Shown piece after piece: positions 50,890 through 60,224 of a stretch of DNA of 64,000 bases. Source of the stretch: Candidatus Wolframiiraptor gerlachensis (lineage in GTDB: Archaea > Thermoproteota > Nitrososphaeria_A > Caldarchaeales > Wolframiiraptoraceae); the NCBI GenBank assembly GCA_021323375.2, contig JAJPCT020000016.1, forward strand, positions 85,571 to 149,570. The letters run 5' to 3'. The first letter of the stretch is position 1. Each line of letters begins with the position of its first letter. The notes under the pieces were generated by a model, which was not told the origin of the DNA, did no database searches, and worked only from the letters and a program-made list of their open reading frames with translations. Position numbers and translations under genes: made by a program.

Positions 50890-52398
50890 TTAACATACTT
50901 TTACCGACCTCCTATCCCTGTAATTTATGTAGGCTAGCATTAGCACGCATGCTAATTCTGCTATTGCCGAGATCTTTAATGCGTCTTCTAGGCGTGTGAC
51001 TTTTCTGAGGATGATCTTGACCCTAGAGTCCTCGGATAAATTCACGCTCACAGATCCTCTTAGCCCCGGGGCTGTGGCCTCGATCAGGTATTCTCCGGGT
51101 GGCAGTAGGTATGAGCATGTGCCATTTTCATGATTGAAGATTGTGCCGTTTATTCTCAGTTCTAGGCCTTTTGGAAGCTCATCGTCCCAAGGGATAATCT
51201 CCACGATGAGCCTTCTTAGGCTTATGGTCAGGTTGTATGCTTTCCCGCTCATTAAGTTGATTGTGATGGAGCTGGTCTCGAATCCATTAACATATACCCT
51301 TACTGGGGCTTTGAGCGGAGGGCTTGGAGGGGCTGGAATGCTTTCATTTCGCCTTAACAGCATGTATGCTGTGTTATCGATTATGCTCACGGGGATGCTG
51401 GCAGCTATGGAGGCATTCGTAACCTGATTTCCATGCTGATCCTGAATTCTGAGAAGAGCTAGAGGTGGTGTCAGCTCGAGAATCTCCACCTCTCCTACAT
51501 TAGCTCTAACGACTTTTATGGATCGGTTTAATGCTTCGCTTAATGGGATGAAGATTATTCTATCGACTGGCATCTTGACAAAATCGATAAATCTTCTATC
51601 GAGGATGTATGCCGGCCTTGAGACCGCATAGGTTTCATTCAGCCATATCCTTATGACTGCTTTGCCGGGTCTAAGGGGTATGACTCCTCCAGTATCAGGT
51701 TCATGCATCGCTGGGAGGTGTATGCGAAGAAGAGTGTCCTCCACCCTCGCTGTAGCCCTTGCCATCAGTGGCTCAAGCTCTAGCCGGTAAGCTGATCCTT
51801 TTAGAGAGCCCTCATAAATGATGCTGCTCTCCGATAGTATATCCACGATGATCTCCTTCCCGAGCTTAGCCCCGAGATCTTCTCCGAGGAGGATGCTTAG
51901 ATTCAGCCAATTATCCTCCCCGGCTATTAGCGGATATCTTCCAAGACCCTCAACATCTATGAAAACAGCATCAGGGGAGCCATCAATCTCTGCTACAAGA
52001 CACTTCTCACTAATCCTATACCTCACATATGATGGAATCTTTTCAGGATCTTTTACGGTGATGTGCATATATCCGTCATTTATGATCTCTAGTGTCCAGA
52101 TTCCAGCATCAGACTCCTCGCCGAACACTTTCAGGAGCGTGGGCTCGCCTGCCCCGATCCTGTGAATGCTTTCTAGACCGTTTGGAGACCTCAATATTAC
52201 TTCGACCTCGCCTCCAACAGCTCTAGCCCATAGCTCCTCGCCCAGCTGGAACTCGAGGGAGCCGTTCTCTAGGAAGGGGAGGAGATTTGTGCTCGTATAG
52301 CCCACCATTAACCCCTTCTCATCTATTGTTAGGCCGAAGCATGTTGGGAGGAGCGCGAGCGCTATGAGGATTATCGGGAGGAGTATTCTTAGCATCAT
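50890..52398 (-). CDS. Secreted type I membrane protein, last gene of the MoxR operon
   Basis: The start is ATG 52398, which overlaps the upstream stop as ATGA, giving MMLRILLPIILIALALLPTC as signal peptide. The 502-residue product has a long extracellular beta-rich region with several Ig-like or carboxypeptidase-regulatory-like modules (LRIQDQHGNQVTNASIAASI, APVRVYVNGFETSSITINLM, GEYLIEATAPGLRGSVSVNL) and a C-terminal helix (ISAIAELACVLMLAYINY). No enzyme motif is visible. Within a MoxR-DUF58 operon such proteins are thought to be assembled or regulated by the AAA ATPase. Confidence 0.65.
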   Translation of the reverse strand: MMLRILLPIILIALALLPTCFGLTIDEKGLMVGYTSTNLLPFLENGSLEFQLGEELWARAVGGEVEVILRSPNGLESIHRIGAGEPTLLKVFGEESDAGIWTLEIINDGYMHITVKDPEKIPSYVRYRISEKCLVAEIDGSPDAVFIDVEGLGRYPLIAGEDNWLNLSILLGEDLGAKLGKEIIVDILSESSIIYEGSLKGSAYRLELEPLMARATARVEDTLLRIHLPAMHEPDTGGVIPLRPGKAVIRIWLNETYAVSRPAYILDRRFIDFVKMPVDRIIFIPLSEALNRSIKVVRANVGEVEILELTPPLALLRIQDQHGNQVTNASIAASIPVSIIDNTAYMLLRRNESIPAPPSPPLKAPVRVYVNGFETSSITINLMSGKAYNLTISLRRLIVEIIPWDDELPKGLELRINGTIFNHENGTCSYLLPPGEYLIEATAPGLRGSVSVNLSEDSRVKIILRKVTRLEDALKISAIAELACVLMLAYINYRDRRSVKVC

Positions 52399-53087
52399 CT
52401 GGCCACCCTTAGATAGGTTATGAGGACGAGCGGGGCGGTTGAGGCGAGAATTATCGAGGCTATCCACACGATATCGCTTGAAAGACTGGATGTCGCGAAG
52501 ATTATGAGCGCGGCTAGGAGTAGGGCTATAACAGCCTCACGGCTCAGTATGAGCGATCTAATGGATGGTTTGCTTGTCGGTATTGTGCCCAGTATCCCCA
52601 TTACTGACAAGGCCATCAATGATAGGAAGATATTGTCTATGGGGCCATTACTAAAGGATGGCGAGGTGAGCAACACTTCCAAGAGCCTCATAAAGAATGT
52701 AAGTGGCGTTAATGTGCTCGACGAGATTCTCAGGAACAATATGCTGATGATTATTGATGATATGTAGGCGCTTAAGCGTATATGCGGCTTAACCTCATCC
52801 CTGGTGCCGGTAAGAATTATCAGGCCTAGTGATATGACGTAGCCTGAGGCGAGGCTTATGAGCGGGATTATATGGTCCAGAAACATCAAGGCAAATGATA
52901 TGAGAGCTGAAGTTAGTAAGATTATGATCATTACTTGGGTTAGGAGATCGAGTGAGAGGAATAGGAGGCTTATGAGCCCCATGATGATGAAGGGGTTCAA
53001 TTGCTCAAATGCTAGAAGGATTCTAATGACTGTGTAGGCTGCTGGGAGGCATATAAGTGCTGTAGTTAATGCCCTGTCGAGATTCAA
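52395..53087 (-). CDS. Polytopic membrane protein of the MoxR operon
   Basis: The 230-residue protein contains about eight hydrophobic helices (LTTALICLPAAYTVIRILLA, IMGLISLLFLSLDLLTQVMI, YVISLGLIILTG, VIALLLAALIIFATSSL) with few charged residues. It matches no family that I recognise. It starts 1 bp after the DUF58 stop and overlaps the next start, so it is an integral part of the operon. Confidence 0.6.
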   Translation of the reverse strand: MNLDRALTTALICLPAAYTVIRILLAFEQLNPFIIMGLISLLFLSLDLLTQVMIIILLTSALISFALMFLDHIIPLISLASGYVISLGLIILTGTRDEVKPHIRLSAYISSIIISILFLRISSSTLTPLTFFMRLLEVLLTSPSFSNGPIDNIFLSLMALSVMGILGTIPTSKPSIRSLILSREAVIALLLAALIIFATSSLSSDIVWIASIILASTAPLVLITYLRVAR

Positions 53088-53088
53088 T

Positions 53089-54291
53089 CTAGACCGCCCT
53101 CCTATATGTGAGAACTCTCCTCAAACACTCGCCGAAATCCTCCAAGCTCGTTACAGCATATGGTATATCGAGAGCCTTCGCCTTCTCTAGGAGCCTTCTC
53201 ATCTCCAGATCAGTGGTCCTCTTAATCCACTCTTCTTTAGAGATCTCGAGGAGATCCGCCCCGAGGTCAATTAGAATGAGCTTAACCATGATTCCATGAG
53301 AGCTGAGCTTCTTAAGAAAGGCTGACTCCCTCTCATCAATCAGCCTCGTTATATGTATTAGCGATTTTATGTTCGGGATCCCGGGGATATCAATTACCCT
53401 CGACTTCTCTACGAGTAGTGTGGATGGCTCGCCGCTCTCACTCCACCTAATTAGCCAGATTCTAGAGCCCTCCTCTAAGTGGGGTAGAACAATTGCTAGG
53501 ATGCCTTGAACTATTTCTGAATATACCTTTAATCCATTTGGCAAAACTATCTCCAAGCCGCTTCCAATCCCAAATGCGAGGTCTCCTTTCATTAGCCTAT
53601 CATATAACTTCACATAGACCCTTCCATCATCCCTTTGAGCCGTCTTTCTCCAGTCAATAATCTTGGCAGGAGCCTCCGACTCCTGAAGCTGACTTATCCT
53701 ATATTCATGGTCGACCCCAATGAACTGGCTTTTTGAGAAGCCTATGAGGGGGTAGCTTAATGATGAGTAGGCTGATGGATGGCCCGGCAGTCTATCAGCC
53801 TCCATGATAAAGACCGGGATTCTTGGATGAATCTCAAGCTCCTTAACAATGACCCCAAGCGGATCCATAACAGCTATCTTCAGGGGGCCGGCGAATTTTA
53901 TGCCCGGATCCACCGATTTCACCACCAAGTCTATGGATGCTTCCTCATCACCCAGTAGCCCAGACCATGTTCTAGCGCCCCTAACAATCTCCAAGCCATC
54001 CAGATCAAGCCTGATTATTGCTGGGAGCCCCTTTCTGATCGATGTCACGGTCGCCCTTATCTCAACTTCGTCCCCAGTCCTTGATGGATTTGGATTCACG
54101 GTTATTGATGATATGAAGAGGTTGGGCGATATGCTCTTTAAGCCTCTTGAAGCGAGTAGGGCATAGATGGTTATGAAGATCATCAAGTATAGAGATAGCA
54201 CGATTATTGGTTGGAGATTTAACATGAGTGAGATCGCGAAAGATATGGATGCTGCCTGATAGAAGTAGGCGATCCTCTCACTAAGCATCAT
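53089..54291 (-). CDS. DUF58-family protein (MoxR partner)
   Basis: Two N-terminal membrane helices (SISFAISLMLNLQPIIVLSL, YLMIFITIYALLAS) are followed by a beta domain (ITVNPNPSRTGDEVEIRATV) and the DUF58 core VDHEYRISQLQESEAPAKII and DWRKTAQRDDGRVYVKLYDR, in which the W-R-K-T-A pattern is diagnostic. A vWA-like fold ends the protein. DUF58 proteins are encoded next to MoxR ATPases throughout bacteria and archaea. The ATG overlaps the moxR stop by 4 nt. It is 400 residues. Confidence 0.85.
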   Translation of the reverse strand: MMLSERIAYFYQAASISFAISLMLNLQPIIVLSLYLMIFITIYALLASRGLKSISPNLFISSITVNPNPSRTGDEVEIRATVTSIRKGLPAIIRLDLDGLEIVRGARTWSGLLGDEEASIDLVVKSVDPGIKFAGPLKIAVMDPLGVIVKELEIHPRIPVFIMEADRLPGHPSAYSSLSYPLIGFSKSQFIGVDHEYRISQLQESEAPAKIIDWRKTAQRDDGRVYVKLYDRLMKGDLAFGIGSGLEIVLPNGLKVYSEIVQGILAIVLPHLEEGSRIWLIRWSESGEPSTLLVEKSRVIDIPGIPNIKSLIHITRLIDERESAFLKKLSSHGIMVKLILIDLGADLLEISKEEWIKRTTDLEMRRLLEKAKALDIPYAVTSLEDFGECLRRVLTYRRAV

Positions 54292-55238
54292 CTTGGGGCG
54301 GGCACCTCTTCCAAGATCTCATCCAAAATCTTCATGACCTCCCTCCTAGACTCGAGTGGGTTCATGCTCCCTCCCCTGAGAATTATCCTATGATTGAACA
54401 CGAGTTTTGCAACGGATTTCACGTGGTCGGGGGTTACATAGCTCTTACCATCTATCGCCGCCATGGCCCTAGATGCGTATAATAGAGCTACCTCACCCCT
54501 AGGGCTTACGCCTAAAGATACCCTCTCATGCCTTCTAGTCGCCTCGGCTAGATCAACTATATACTCCATGATCGATTTATCAACATATACTTTCGAGGTG
54601 AATTCTATTGCTCTCAAAATGTCGTTGGGCTCGCAAACTACTTCCACGTTTATGGCCTCACCATGGACGAGCTTTTTCGAGAGCATCTCAAGCTCCACCT
54701 CCCTGTCTGGATACCCGGCTACAACCCTCACGAGGAATCTATCGAGCTCGGCTTCCGGGAGATAATATGTCCCCTCAAACTCTATCGGGTTCTGGGTGGC
54801 TATTATCATGAAGGGCCTCGGCAGCGGGTATCTAACACCCTCGACCGTTACCTGTCTCTCCTGCATGGCCTCGAGAAGGGCTGACTGAGATCTTGGAGAA
54901 GCCCTGTTAATCTCGTCGGCCAGCACTATGTTCGAGAAGATAGGCCCCCTCCTAAATTCAAACCTATTCGCCACGCGATCATAGATAATAGACCCGATTA
55001 TGTCGCTTGGAAGTATATCAGCCGTGAACTGTATTCTCTTGAAGTCGAGTGATAGGGCTGATGAGAATGCTCGGGCTAGATAAGTCTTCGCTATCCCGGG
55101 AGGCCCCTCTATCAAAACATGGCCCTCTGATAGCAGCGCGATTGTCAATGCTTGAATCACGTCATCCATTCCCGCGATAACCTCATGGACAGCCTCCGAA
55201 AGCCTCTCAGCAAGATCCTTGACGAAGAGTGCATTCAA
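54288..55238 (-). CDS. MoxR-family AAA+ ATPase
   Basis: The 316-residue protein has Walker A EGPPGIAKTYLARAFSSAL, Walker B IVLADEINRASPRSQSALLE, sensor 1 MIIATQNPIEFEGTYYLPEA with LDRFLVR, and sensor 2 VSLGVSPRGEVALLYASRAM: all hallmarks of MoxR. MoxR ATPases act as chaperones for assembly of metal- or vWA-domain partners. It starts with TTG inside a TTGA overlap with the preceding small gene, after AGGAGGTT. The operon context gives the partners: DUF58 and three membrane or secreted proteins. Confidence 0.93.
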   Translation of the reverse strand: MNALFVKDLAERLSEAVHEVIAGMDDVIQALTIALLSEGHVLIEGPPGIAKTYLARAFSSALSLDFKRIQFTADILPSDIIGSIIYDRVANRFEFRRGPIFSNIVLADEINRASPRSQSALLEAMQERQVTVEGVRYPLPRPFMIIATQNPIEFEGTYYLPEAELDRFLVRVVAGYPDREVELEMLSKKLVHGEAINVEVVCEPNDILRAIEFTSKVYVDKSIMEYIVDLAEATRRHERVSLGVSPRGEVALLYASRAMAAIDGKSYVTPDHVKSVAKLVFNHRIILRGGSMNPLESRREVMKILDEILEEVPAPR

Positions 55239-55393
55239 GATCTTAACCTCCTAACCGCCATAGCTATTGGATCGAATTTGTATCTTGGTTTAGGGGGCTT
55301 AGGCTTCTCCTCCTCAACAGTATATGTCGGTAGAAGTAGGCTGAGGATTACCGGTAAGATCACCAACATCACTGCCAAGATTACCCCAATCAA
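55235..55393 (-). CDS. Small membrane protein (52 residues) in the MoxR operon
   Basis: Between the DUF4129-like gene and moxR a minus-strand frame starts with TTG (55393-55391, overlapping the upstream stop as TTGA, with GGAGG upstream) and ends at TGA 55237-55235, which overlaps the moxR TTG. The product has one hydrophobic helix (MIGVILAVMLVILPVILSLL), then LPTYTVEEEKPKPPKPRYKF and DPIAMAVRRLRS. Perfect coupling on both sides makes a real gene likely. It is too short for many gene finders. Its role may be to anchor or regulate the complex. Confidence 0.7.
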   Translation of the reverse strand: MIGVILAVMLVILPVILSLLLPTYTVEEEKPKPPKPRYKFDPIAMAVRRLRS

Positions 55394-55851
55394 CCTCTAC
55401 TCCTCCATAACTTAATCTCGGAGATCAGTTTAATCAAGCTTCTCCTAAAATCGTCAAGATCCTCGCGCCTAACGCTTTCTCTCCCAAACCTGACAGGCTC
55501 ATATATCTCATATAGCCTCATAAGGCTCTGCCCAGCCCCCTCAGAAAGCCTCGAGCATATCGTGAGTGCAGCTTCTTTAGGTGTTAATCCACTGCTTAGG
55601 CTTAGCCTAAGATAGCTCTTAAGATCGTCTAAAACCCTGTTAAAGGTTTCTATTATCGCCTCATTAGGGCCCCTAGATCTCAGCAAATAATCAAATGTTG
55701 AGATCCATGAGGTTGATAATGGTATAAGGCTTTTCTCGTGCTTCATCGCCCTCCTCCTTCTAATCAAGTTTAAGGCTAGGATTACGATTAGAACAAGTAG
55801 TATCGCGTTGATGACTATCAAGAATTGGGCCTCGAGCGATAATTCTATCAT
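55390..55851 (-). CDS. Membrane protein with a C-terminal DUF4129-like domain
   Basis: The 153-residue product has one N-terminal helix (FLIVINAILLVLIVILALNL) and a cytoplasmic helical domain: IIETFNRVLDDLKSYLRLSL, GLTPKEAALTICSRLSEGAG, LYEIYEPVRFGRESVRREDL. The G-L-T-P-x-E and x-Y-E-x-x-R-F-G patterns match DUF4129 domains that occur beside MoxR and transglutaminase genes. It overlaps both neighbours (ATGA upstream, TTGA downstream). Confidence 0.65.
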   Translation of the reverse strand: MIELSLEAQFLIVINAILLVLIVILALNLIRRRRAMKHEKSLIPLSTSWISTFDYLLRSRGPNEAIIETFNRVLDDLKSYLRLSLSSGLTPKEAALTICSRLSEGAGQSLMRLYEIYEPVRFGRESVRREDLDDFRRSLIKLISEIKLWRSRG

Positions 55852-56735
55852 CCAGCCTCTAGCTCCTCTAAGACAACCCGCTCAACAGGGAGATACGTCA
55901 TATCCGGAAGAATATATGCTGAAAAGTCTCTAATCTCAACAGTCTTAACAATTCTGAAGCCTCCAGGCCAGTCTGATAGGTAATTTACTCTCGGGTTCAG
56001 CCAGAAGTTCCGTGAAAGCTCTTTTAGCTTTCTTGGAATTTCTTTCAGCCCGATGGGGCTCTCAGCATCCTCCCGATACAACTTAATCTCCCCGGTGGGC
56101 GTGTAATATACTACGACCGGAACGCCGACATAATATGATCCGTTTAATGGCAACTTAAACTCTAATGTTACAATCGATTCGTAATAGGCGCTCTTCAAAT
56201 TCACGTTAATATCTGTCGGGTTGAGCCTATAGAGAAAGAATTTGACCACGAATGTTTCATTCCCCTCAACGCTAACACGACCCCTCCAGAAGCAGACTGG
56301 ATCACGATTATATGGCCTCGGATTCACCATGAGTGTGAAATTTCCCTTGGGGGCTGAGAGAATCACCTCACCACTCGCATTTGTGAAACCGAAATATTCT
56401 GCTCGCAAGATATAGGAGGGGCCGGTTGTTATAGCGGCCCCATCCATCACGAGCACTAAAGCCCCCCTAACAGGGTTAAGCTCATACTCAGTCTCATTCC
56501 CCATAAACTCTCTTGAGAATCCCATATCCGCCTCCAAAACCCTAACCCTAATTCTCGTGATTGCAGGGCTTGCCTCGACCTCTGATGATCCGGCCATGAC
56601 TACTATATTCCCAACACTCTCAAAGGGCCCAAATATTCCACCCATAATTGGAGGGAAGCTGAGAAAAGCCAACATAAGTAACATTATGGCCACTATTAAG
56701 CAGATAACCCTCCACCACGTTTTGACGCCGCCCAC
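55848..56735 (-). CDS. Secreted or membrane-anchored protein, first gene of the MoxR operon
   Basis: The 295-residue product starts with a helix (VICLIVAIMLLMLAFLSFPP) followed by an extracellular beta-rich region with carboxypeptidase-regulatory-like sequence (LRAEYFGFTNASGEVILSAP, LMVNPRPYNRDPVCFWRGR) and a C-terminal domain (LNPRVNYLSDWPGGFRIVKT). No catalytic motif is evident. It begins the seven-gene operon that ends at 50890. The upstream 57-kb flank has no obvious strong promoter. Confidence 0.6.
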   Translation of the reverse strand: MGGVKTWWRVICLIVAIMLLMLAFLSFPPIMGGIFGPFESVGNIVVMAGSSEVEASPAITRIRVRVLEADMGFSREFMGNETEYELNPVRGALVLVMDGAAITTGPSYILRAEYFGFTNASGEVILSAPKGNFTLMVNPRPYNRDPVCFWRGRVSVEGNETFVVKFFLYRLNPTDINVNLKSAYYESIVTLEFKLPLNGSYYVGVPVVVYYTPTGEIKLYREDAESPIGLKEIPRKLKELSRNFWLNPRVNYLSDWPGGFRIVKTVEIRDFSAYILPDMTYLPVERVVLEELEAG

Positions 56736-56956
56736 CTTCCTCCTAAATAAAAGCCCCTCAACATTCTATTTATCTTATCCCAGCTATTCCGGCTTAGAAT
56801 CCTCTTCAGAAAAACTCGGATGAGTTAGCAGAGTGTGATAAATTCTTTAAAGCATTGGAAGAATAGAGGCTTTATATTCGCTATAAGGCCGAGGAAGGTG
56901 AGATCATGGATATAGTGGGCGCTAGTTGTCAGGTAATTAGGTATGGCGGCGGCTCA

Positions 56957-57442
56957 TCATTTTTTAAGTCTTAATACCACCGAGGCCTCCATCTGCCTCT
57001 CAGGAATATTCCAGTATGTTCGAAGAAGTTTATCTTTTTCTTCAGGTAACACGAGTTTAAAACCATGCTTCTCATAAAAGCAAATGGCCCAAGTCGCATT
57101 TGCCCATGTCCCTACTAGGATCTCAGAGGTTTTAGCCAAGCTTATTAGATGTCTTAATAGCTTGCTACCAATTCCTCTTCTCTGGTGTTCTGGAAGCACA
57201 TAGGCGTGACGAATCAACGTAACATCCCCGACAAATTGGATCCCCATTACTCCGAGCAGGACATCATTTTCAAACCAGCCATAAAATTCGACACCCGAAT
57301 CGATCTCATGCCTCAACTCCTCGCTTGACATATAAGGCTCCTTCCATAAATCGTCTGGAATCACGCCCTTGTAAGCCTGTGCGGCATCATTAATAACTTT
57401 CAGTATAGGGTCAAAATTAGAAGGTGATAATTTGCGGATCAT
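56957..57442 (-). CDS. GNAT-family N-acetyltransferase
   Basis: The 161-residue protein has GVMGIQFVGDVTLIRHAYVL, then PEHQRRGIGSKLLRHLISLA, the acetyl-CoA binding motif (Q/R-x-x-G-x-G/A), and TWAICFYEKHGFKLV, the final GNAT block. Substrate is unknown. It is more AT-rich than the housekeeping genes. Confidence 0.88.
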   Translation of the reverse strand: MIRKLSPSNFDPILKVINDAAQAYKGVIPDDLWKEPYMSSEELRHEIDSGVEFYGWFENDVLLGVMGIQFVGDVTLIRHAYVLPEHQRRGIGSKLLRHLISLAKTSEILVGTWANATWAICFYEKHGFKLVLPEEKDKLLRTYWNIPERQMEASVVLRLKK

Positions 57443-57614
57443 TATTTACGCACCCCTCATTGCTTTCATTTCTGTCAGTTTTGCTTAAGAGTTTCTTTTA
57501 TGTTTGCTATCCAGTACGCATATGCCTTTAATTCAGCACGCAAACATGTAAAAACTTTAACGAAAACGTGAGATCCATCAATCCTTAAATAACGTTAACG
57601 TCGCAATTTGATGT

Positions 57615-58076
57615 ATGAGAGAAAGTCAAAGAAAGGAGGAGGCAAAATATGTATACATGACAACGGTTGTTTTGATTCTTTTGATCGGCTTTTGTTTAAG
57701 ACTATTTTTCGGCCCTCTTTTATTCCCAATTACTGATGTTGTGGCTTGGTCTATTGGAGGAATATTTCTTCTCATCAGCTCTATAATATCTTATCAATGG
57801 CATAAGTTAAAAGGTAAGATATATGAGGGAAAACTGGTAACAGAGGGTATATATGCATATATTCGGCATCCCCATTATTCATCCATAATTCTAATGATTT
57901 TTGGAATCTCCTTTTTATTACAATCTCTGTTGGTTTTCCTTTTCGCTATTTTAAATGTTATAATCTTAAACCAAGCTGCTAAAGAGGAAGAGGGCTACTT
58001 AATTAAAAAACATGGAGCTATATACGAAGAATATATGAGAAAGGTTCGCTGGCGCTTCATACCACTGGTGATATAA
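57615..58076 (+). CDS. Isoprenylcysteine carboxyl methyltransferase-like membrane protein
   Basis: The 153-residue protein has four hydrophobic helices and the ICMT/PEMT signature GIYAYIRHPHYSSIILMIFG, then AAKEEEGYLIKKHGAIYEEY and MRKVRWRFIPLVI, which bind S-adenosylmethionine. Prokaryotic relatives methylate lipids or small molecules. The gene is distinctly AT-rich compared with the left half of the window, consistent with recent transfer. A TTAAATA box and a CGTTAACG palindrome lie at about 57583-57602, just before the start. Confidence 0.8.
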   Translation: MRESQRKEEAKYVYMTTVVLILLIGFCLRLFFGPLLFPITDVVAWSIGGIFLLISSIISYQWHKLKGKIYEGKLVTEGIYAYIRHPHYSSIILMIFGISFLLQSLLVFLFAILNVIILNQAAKEEEGYLIKKHGAIYEEYMRKVRWRFIPLVI

Positions 58077-58449
58077 ATGAGAAGTAAATCATCCATTAGA
58101 ATACGCTTCAATCGACTTAGGATCGCCACTTTTTAATTAAGCCCACGTATACTTCATTACTTTTGAGGTCGATTATAATTATGGATCAGATCATAGGAGT
58201 AAGAATATTTTATTCTCCTAAGACATTGCTTAGGTACGGTGGCAATTTTGGAAATCTGAGGGGAAAGTAACCCTAACTATTTGTTTAGGGTTAGCTTTCA
58301 TAACATAACTCTAAGAGCTTGAGGACAATCTAGAATGTTGGAGCCTGATCCTGAAAATAACCCCGTTGCTGAAGAGAAGCTATCACATGAGCTAGTTTAG
58401 ATGAGGTTGCTTGATAACCATAATCTTATTAAAGAGTGTTGATGCTATC
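58077..58449 (+). other. Gene-free gap with a 9-bp hairpin
   Basis: No gene is visible. TAACCCTAA (58268-58276) and TTAGGGTTA (58285-58293) form a perfect stem around an 8-nt loop. It is not followed by a T tract, so it is not an obvious terminator, and it may be an operator or an element end. The remainder is AT-rich and featureless to me. Confidence 0.35.
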
Positions 58450-59106
58450 ATGGCTGAGGCGTGTCTGATGTCCTTGAGGGAGCTGAAGTCTAGGATTCTT
58501 AGGTTGTTGAGGGAGGATGAGGAGTTTAGGTATGCTGTTGCGGGTTTGATAGGCTTAGAGGAAATACTCAAAAGACTTGATAGACATGAGGCCGAGCTCG
58601 TCAAGCTTAGAGAAAACATGGTTAGACACGAATCTGAGCTTGTTAAGCTTAGGGAGGACATGAATAGGCTTAGGGAGGATATGATTAGGGGTTTTGAGCT
58701 TGTTGAGAGGCGTATCGAGCTCGTTGAGAGGCATGTTAGCGCCTTGGGTGCTAGGTGGGGTCTTATGGCCGAGAGTGCTTTCAGGGAGAGCTTGAGAGGC
58801 TTACTAGAGAGGGAATTCGGGTTCAAGGTTGAGAGGTGGAGGGCCTATGACGAGTCGGGGATGGTCTTCGGATATCCTAGCGAGGTTGAGATAGATGTTA
58901 CCGTAAGCAATGAAAAGCTCATACTGATTGAGGTATCGTCGCACGTAAGAGCGTCAGATGTGTTACAGTTCAGGAGAAAGGCCGAACTATATGAAAGGAA
59001 AACTGGGAGAAGGCCGGATAGACTACTAATGGTCACACCATACATCGATGAGAAGGCCTTAGAGGCTGCAAGGCGGCTAGGAATAGAGGTGTATACCAAG
59101 GTTTAG
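58450..59106 (+). CDS. DUF3782-type coiled-coil protein with a PD-(D/E)XK nuclease-like domain
   Basis: The protein begins near MAEACLMSLRELKSRILRLL. It has a heptad region of two near repeats (HEAELVKLRENMVRHESELV, KLREDMNRLREDMIRGFELV) and a C-terminal nuclease-like core: YPSEVEIDVTVSNEKLILIE, where E-x-D and the I-E-V-S-S strand fit the PD-(D/E)XK superfamily. The family occurs in multiple copies in hyperthermophilic Thermoproteota; its function is unknown, possibly linked to mobile elements. The length from this start is 218 residues. Confidence 0.75.
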   Translation: MAEACLMSLRELKSRILRLLREDEEFRYAVAGLIGLEEILKRLDRHEAELVKLRENMVRHESELVKLREDMNRLREDMIRGFELVERRIELVERHVSALGARWGLMAESAFRESLRGLLEREFGFKVERWRAYDESGMVFGYPSEVEIDVTVSNEKLILIEVSSHVRASDVLQFRRKAELYERKTGRRPDRLLMVTPYIDEKALEAARRLGIEVYTKV

Positions 59107-59214
59107 TATGGGCTGGTTCCCATTTTTCAGGGCGGGGTTTCCGGTATTTTTAGGAGATTCATGAGCCCTCGATTAGATGCAGCTTTGATAATCACGAGCT
59201 TTAGGAATACCCCT

Positions 59215-59613
59215 TTAAGATTTCTTGAATTCATTGATCATCCTTCTTATCAGTGTTATGGCGTATTCGGCCTCGCCCGGGTTGTAGACTCCTTCATAGA
59301 AGGCTTCATCGTGTAGTGTCCTCATTATATCGCTGTACATTGCTCTTAGGTCTTCGCGTCCAATCCGTCTGAGTAGAGACCTCCTCTCGGCATGAGACTT
59401 GGCTATGATGTTTAGCTTCATCTTGATATATGAGTTCACGGCCAAGACCATTGCTAAGAAGGCCTTCTCCACGGCGCTCCTATAGAGCAGGATGTCCCCG
59501 GTTTTAACAGCTTTCCTAAACTCCTCCTCAGCGTATCCCAGAATCTCCTCCGCGGTCGCTAAGGCCACATCATCCTCCGGTAGCGCCCCTGGCCCGAGAT
59601 CCGATCCCGTCAT
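59215..59613 (-). CDS. HEPN-superfamily protein
   Basis: The 132-residue helical protein has VALATAEEILGYAEEEFRKA, RSAVEKAFLAMVLAVNSYIK and DIMRTLHDEAFYEGVYNPGE, with helices arranged like a HEPN domain; the usual R-x-x-x-x-H catalytic motif may be represented by RTLHDE. HEPN proteins are often RNases in toxin or defence systems. No nucleotidyltransferase partner is evident. The frame is intact. Confidence 0.6.
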   Translation of the reverse strand: MTGSDLGPGALPEDDVALATAEEILGYAEEEFRKAVKTGDILLYRSAVEKAFLAMVLAVNSYIKMKLNIIAKSHAERRSLLRRIGREDLRAMYSDIMRTLHDEAFYEGVYNPGEAEYAITLIRRMINEFKKS

Positions 59614-60224
59614 TATCTTAGCTGGATGGTTGGCAAGTTGAGATATAAGTATTGGACTTTTTGACGACCTAACGCTTCTCGACCTGGGTTATGATGTCTT
59701 TGTCTTGGATAGCTGGGAAGCTTATCATACTCCATACCAGGCATGGATAGAGCACACACTGGCCGTAACATCGCCATCGAAACGATGGAAGAAATAGAAA
59801 GGGACTTTGAAAAGGAGCTCAAGAACATTGAAGATAAATTAGTCGAAGAAAGGGCCGGAGAGGCCAGTTTCTAAAAGGTAAAACTCCAAGCAAACAGCCT
59901 GAGAAGATAGACTTTGAACTCTAAAAATATGATTAATAACGTGTAGGCAGACTTTTGCTATTGAGAACCCAAACAAGGGAAAGATGTATGAGCGTATTGC
60001 TCGCATCAAGGTTTAGGGCCCTTATAGCGGCTCTTTTCGATACCGATCTTTTTAGCGGTCTTCTTTCTGCCAACATCTATTATTGGCCTCATCTGGCTGG
60101 TAAGCTCAGGCTTATGGGCATCTCCTTCTAGGAGCTAGGTTATCAGGAACGCTCCAAAATATCCATCTATTAGAGCTTGAAAAGTTTAATATTTTAAGAG
60201 CCTAGAGCAATATCGAGAAATCAA
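59614..60224 (+). other. 610-bp gap with small ORF remnants
   Basis: A 43-residue ORF (59743-59874) encodes MDRAHTGRNIAIETMEEIER and DFEKELKNIEDKLVEERAGE, reminiscent of a toxin-antitoxin antitoxin tail. It overlaps a frame with LGYDVFVLDSWEAYHTPYQA. Further right, KMYERIARIKV before a stop (60001-60016 region) looks like the end of a lost gene. No intact gene is supported here. Confidence 0.3.
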
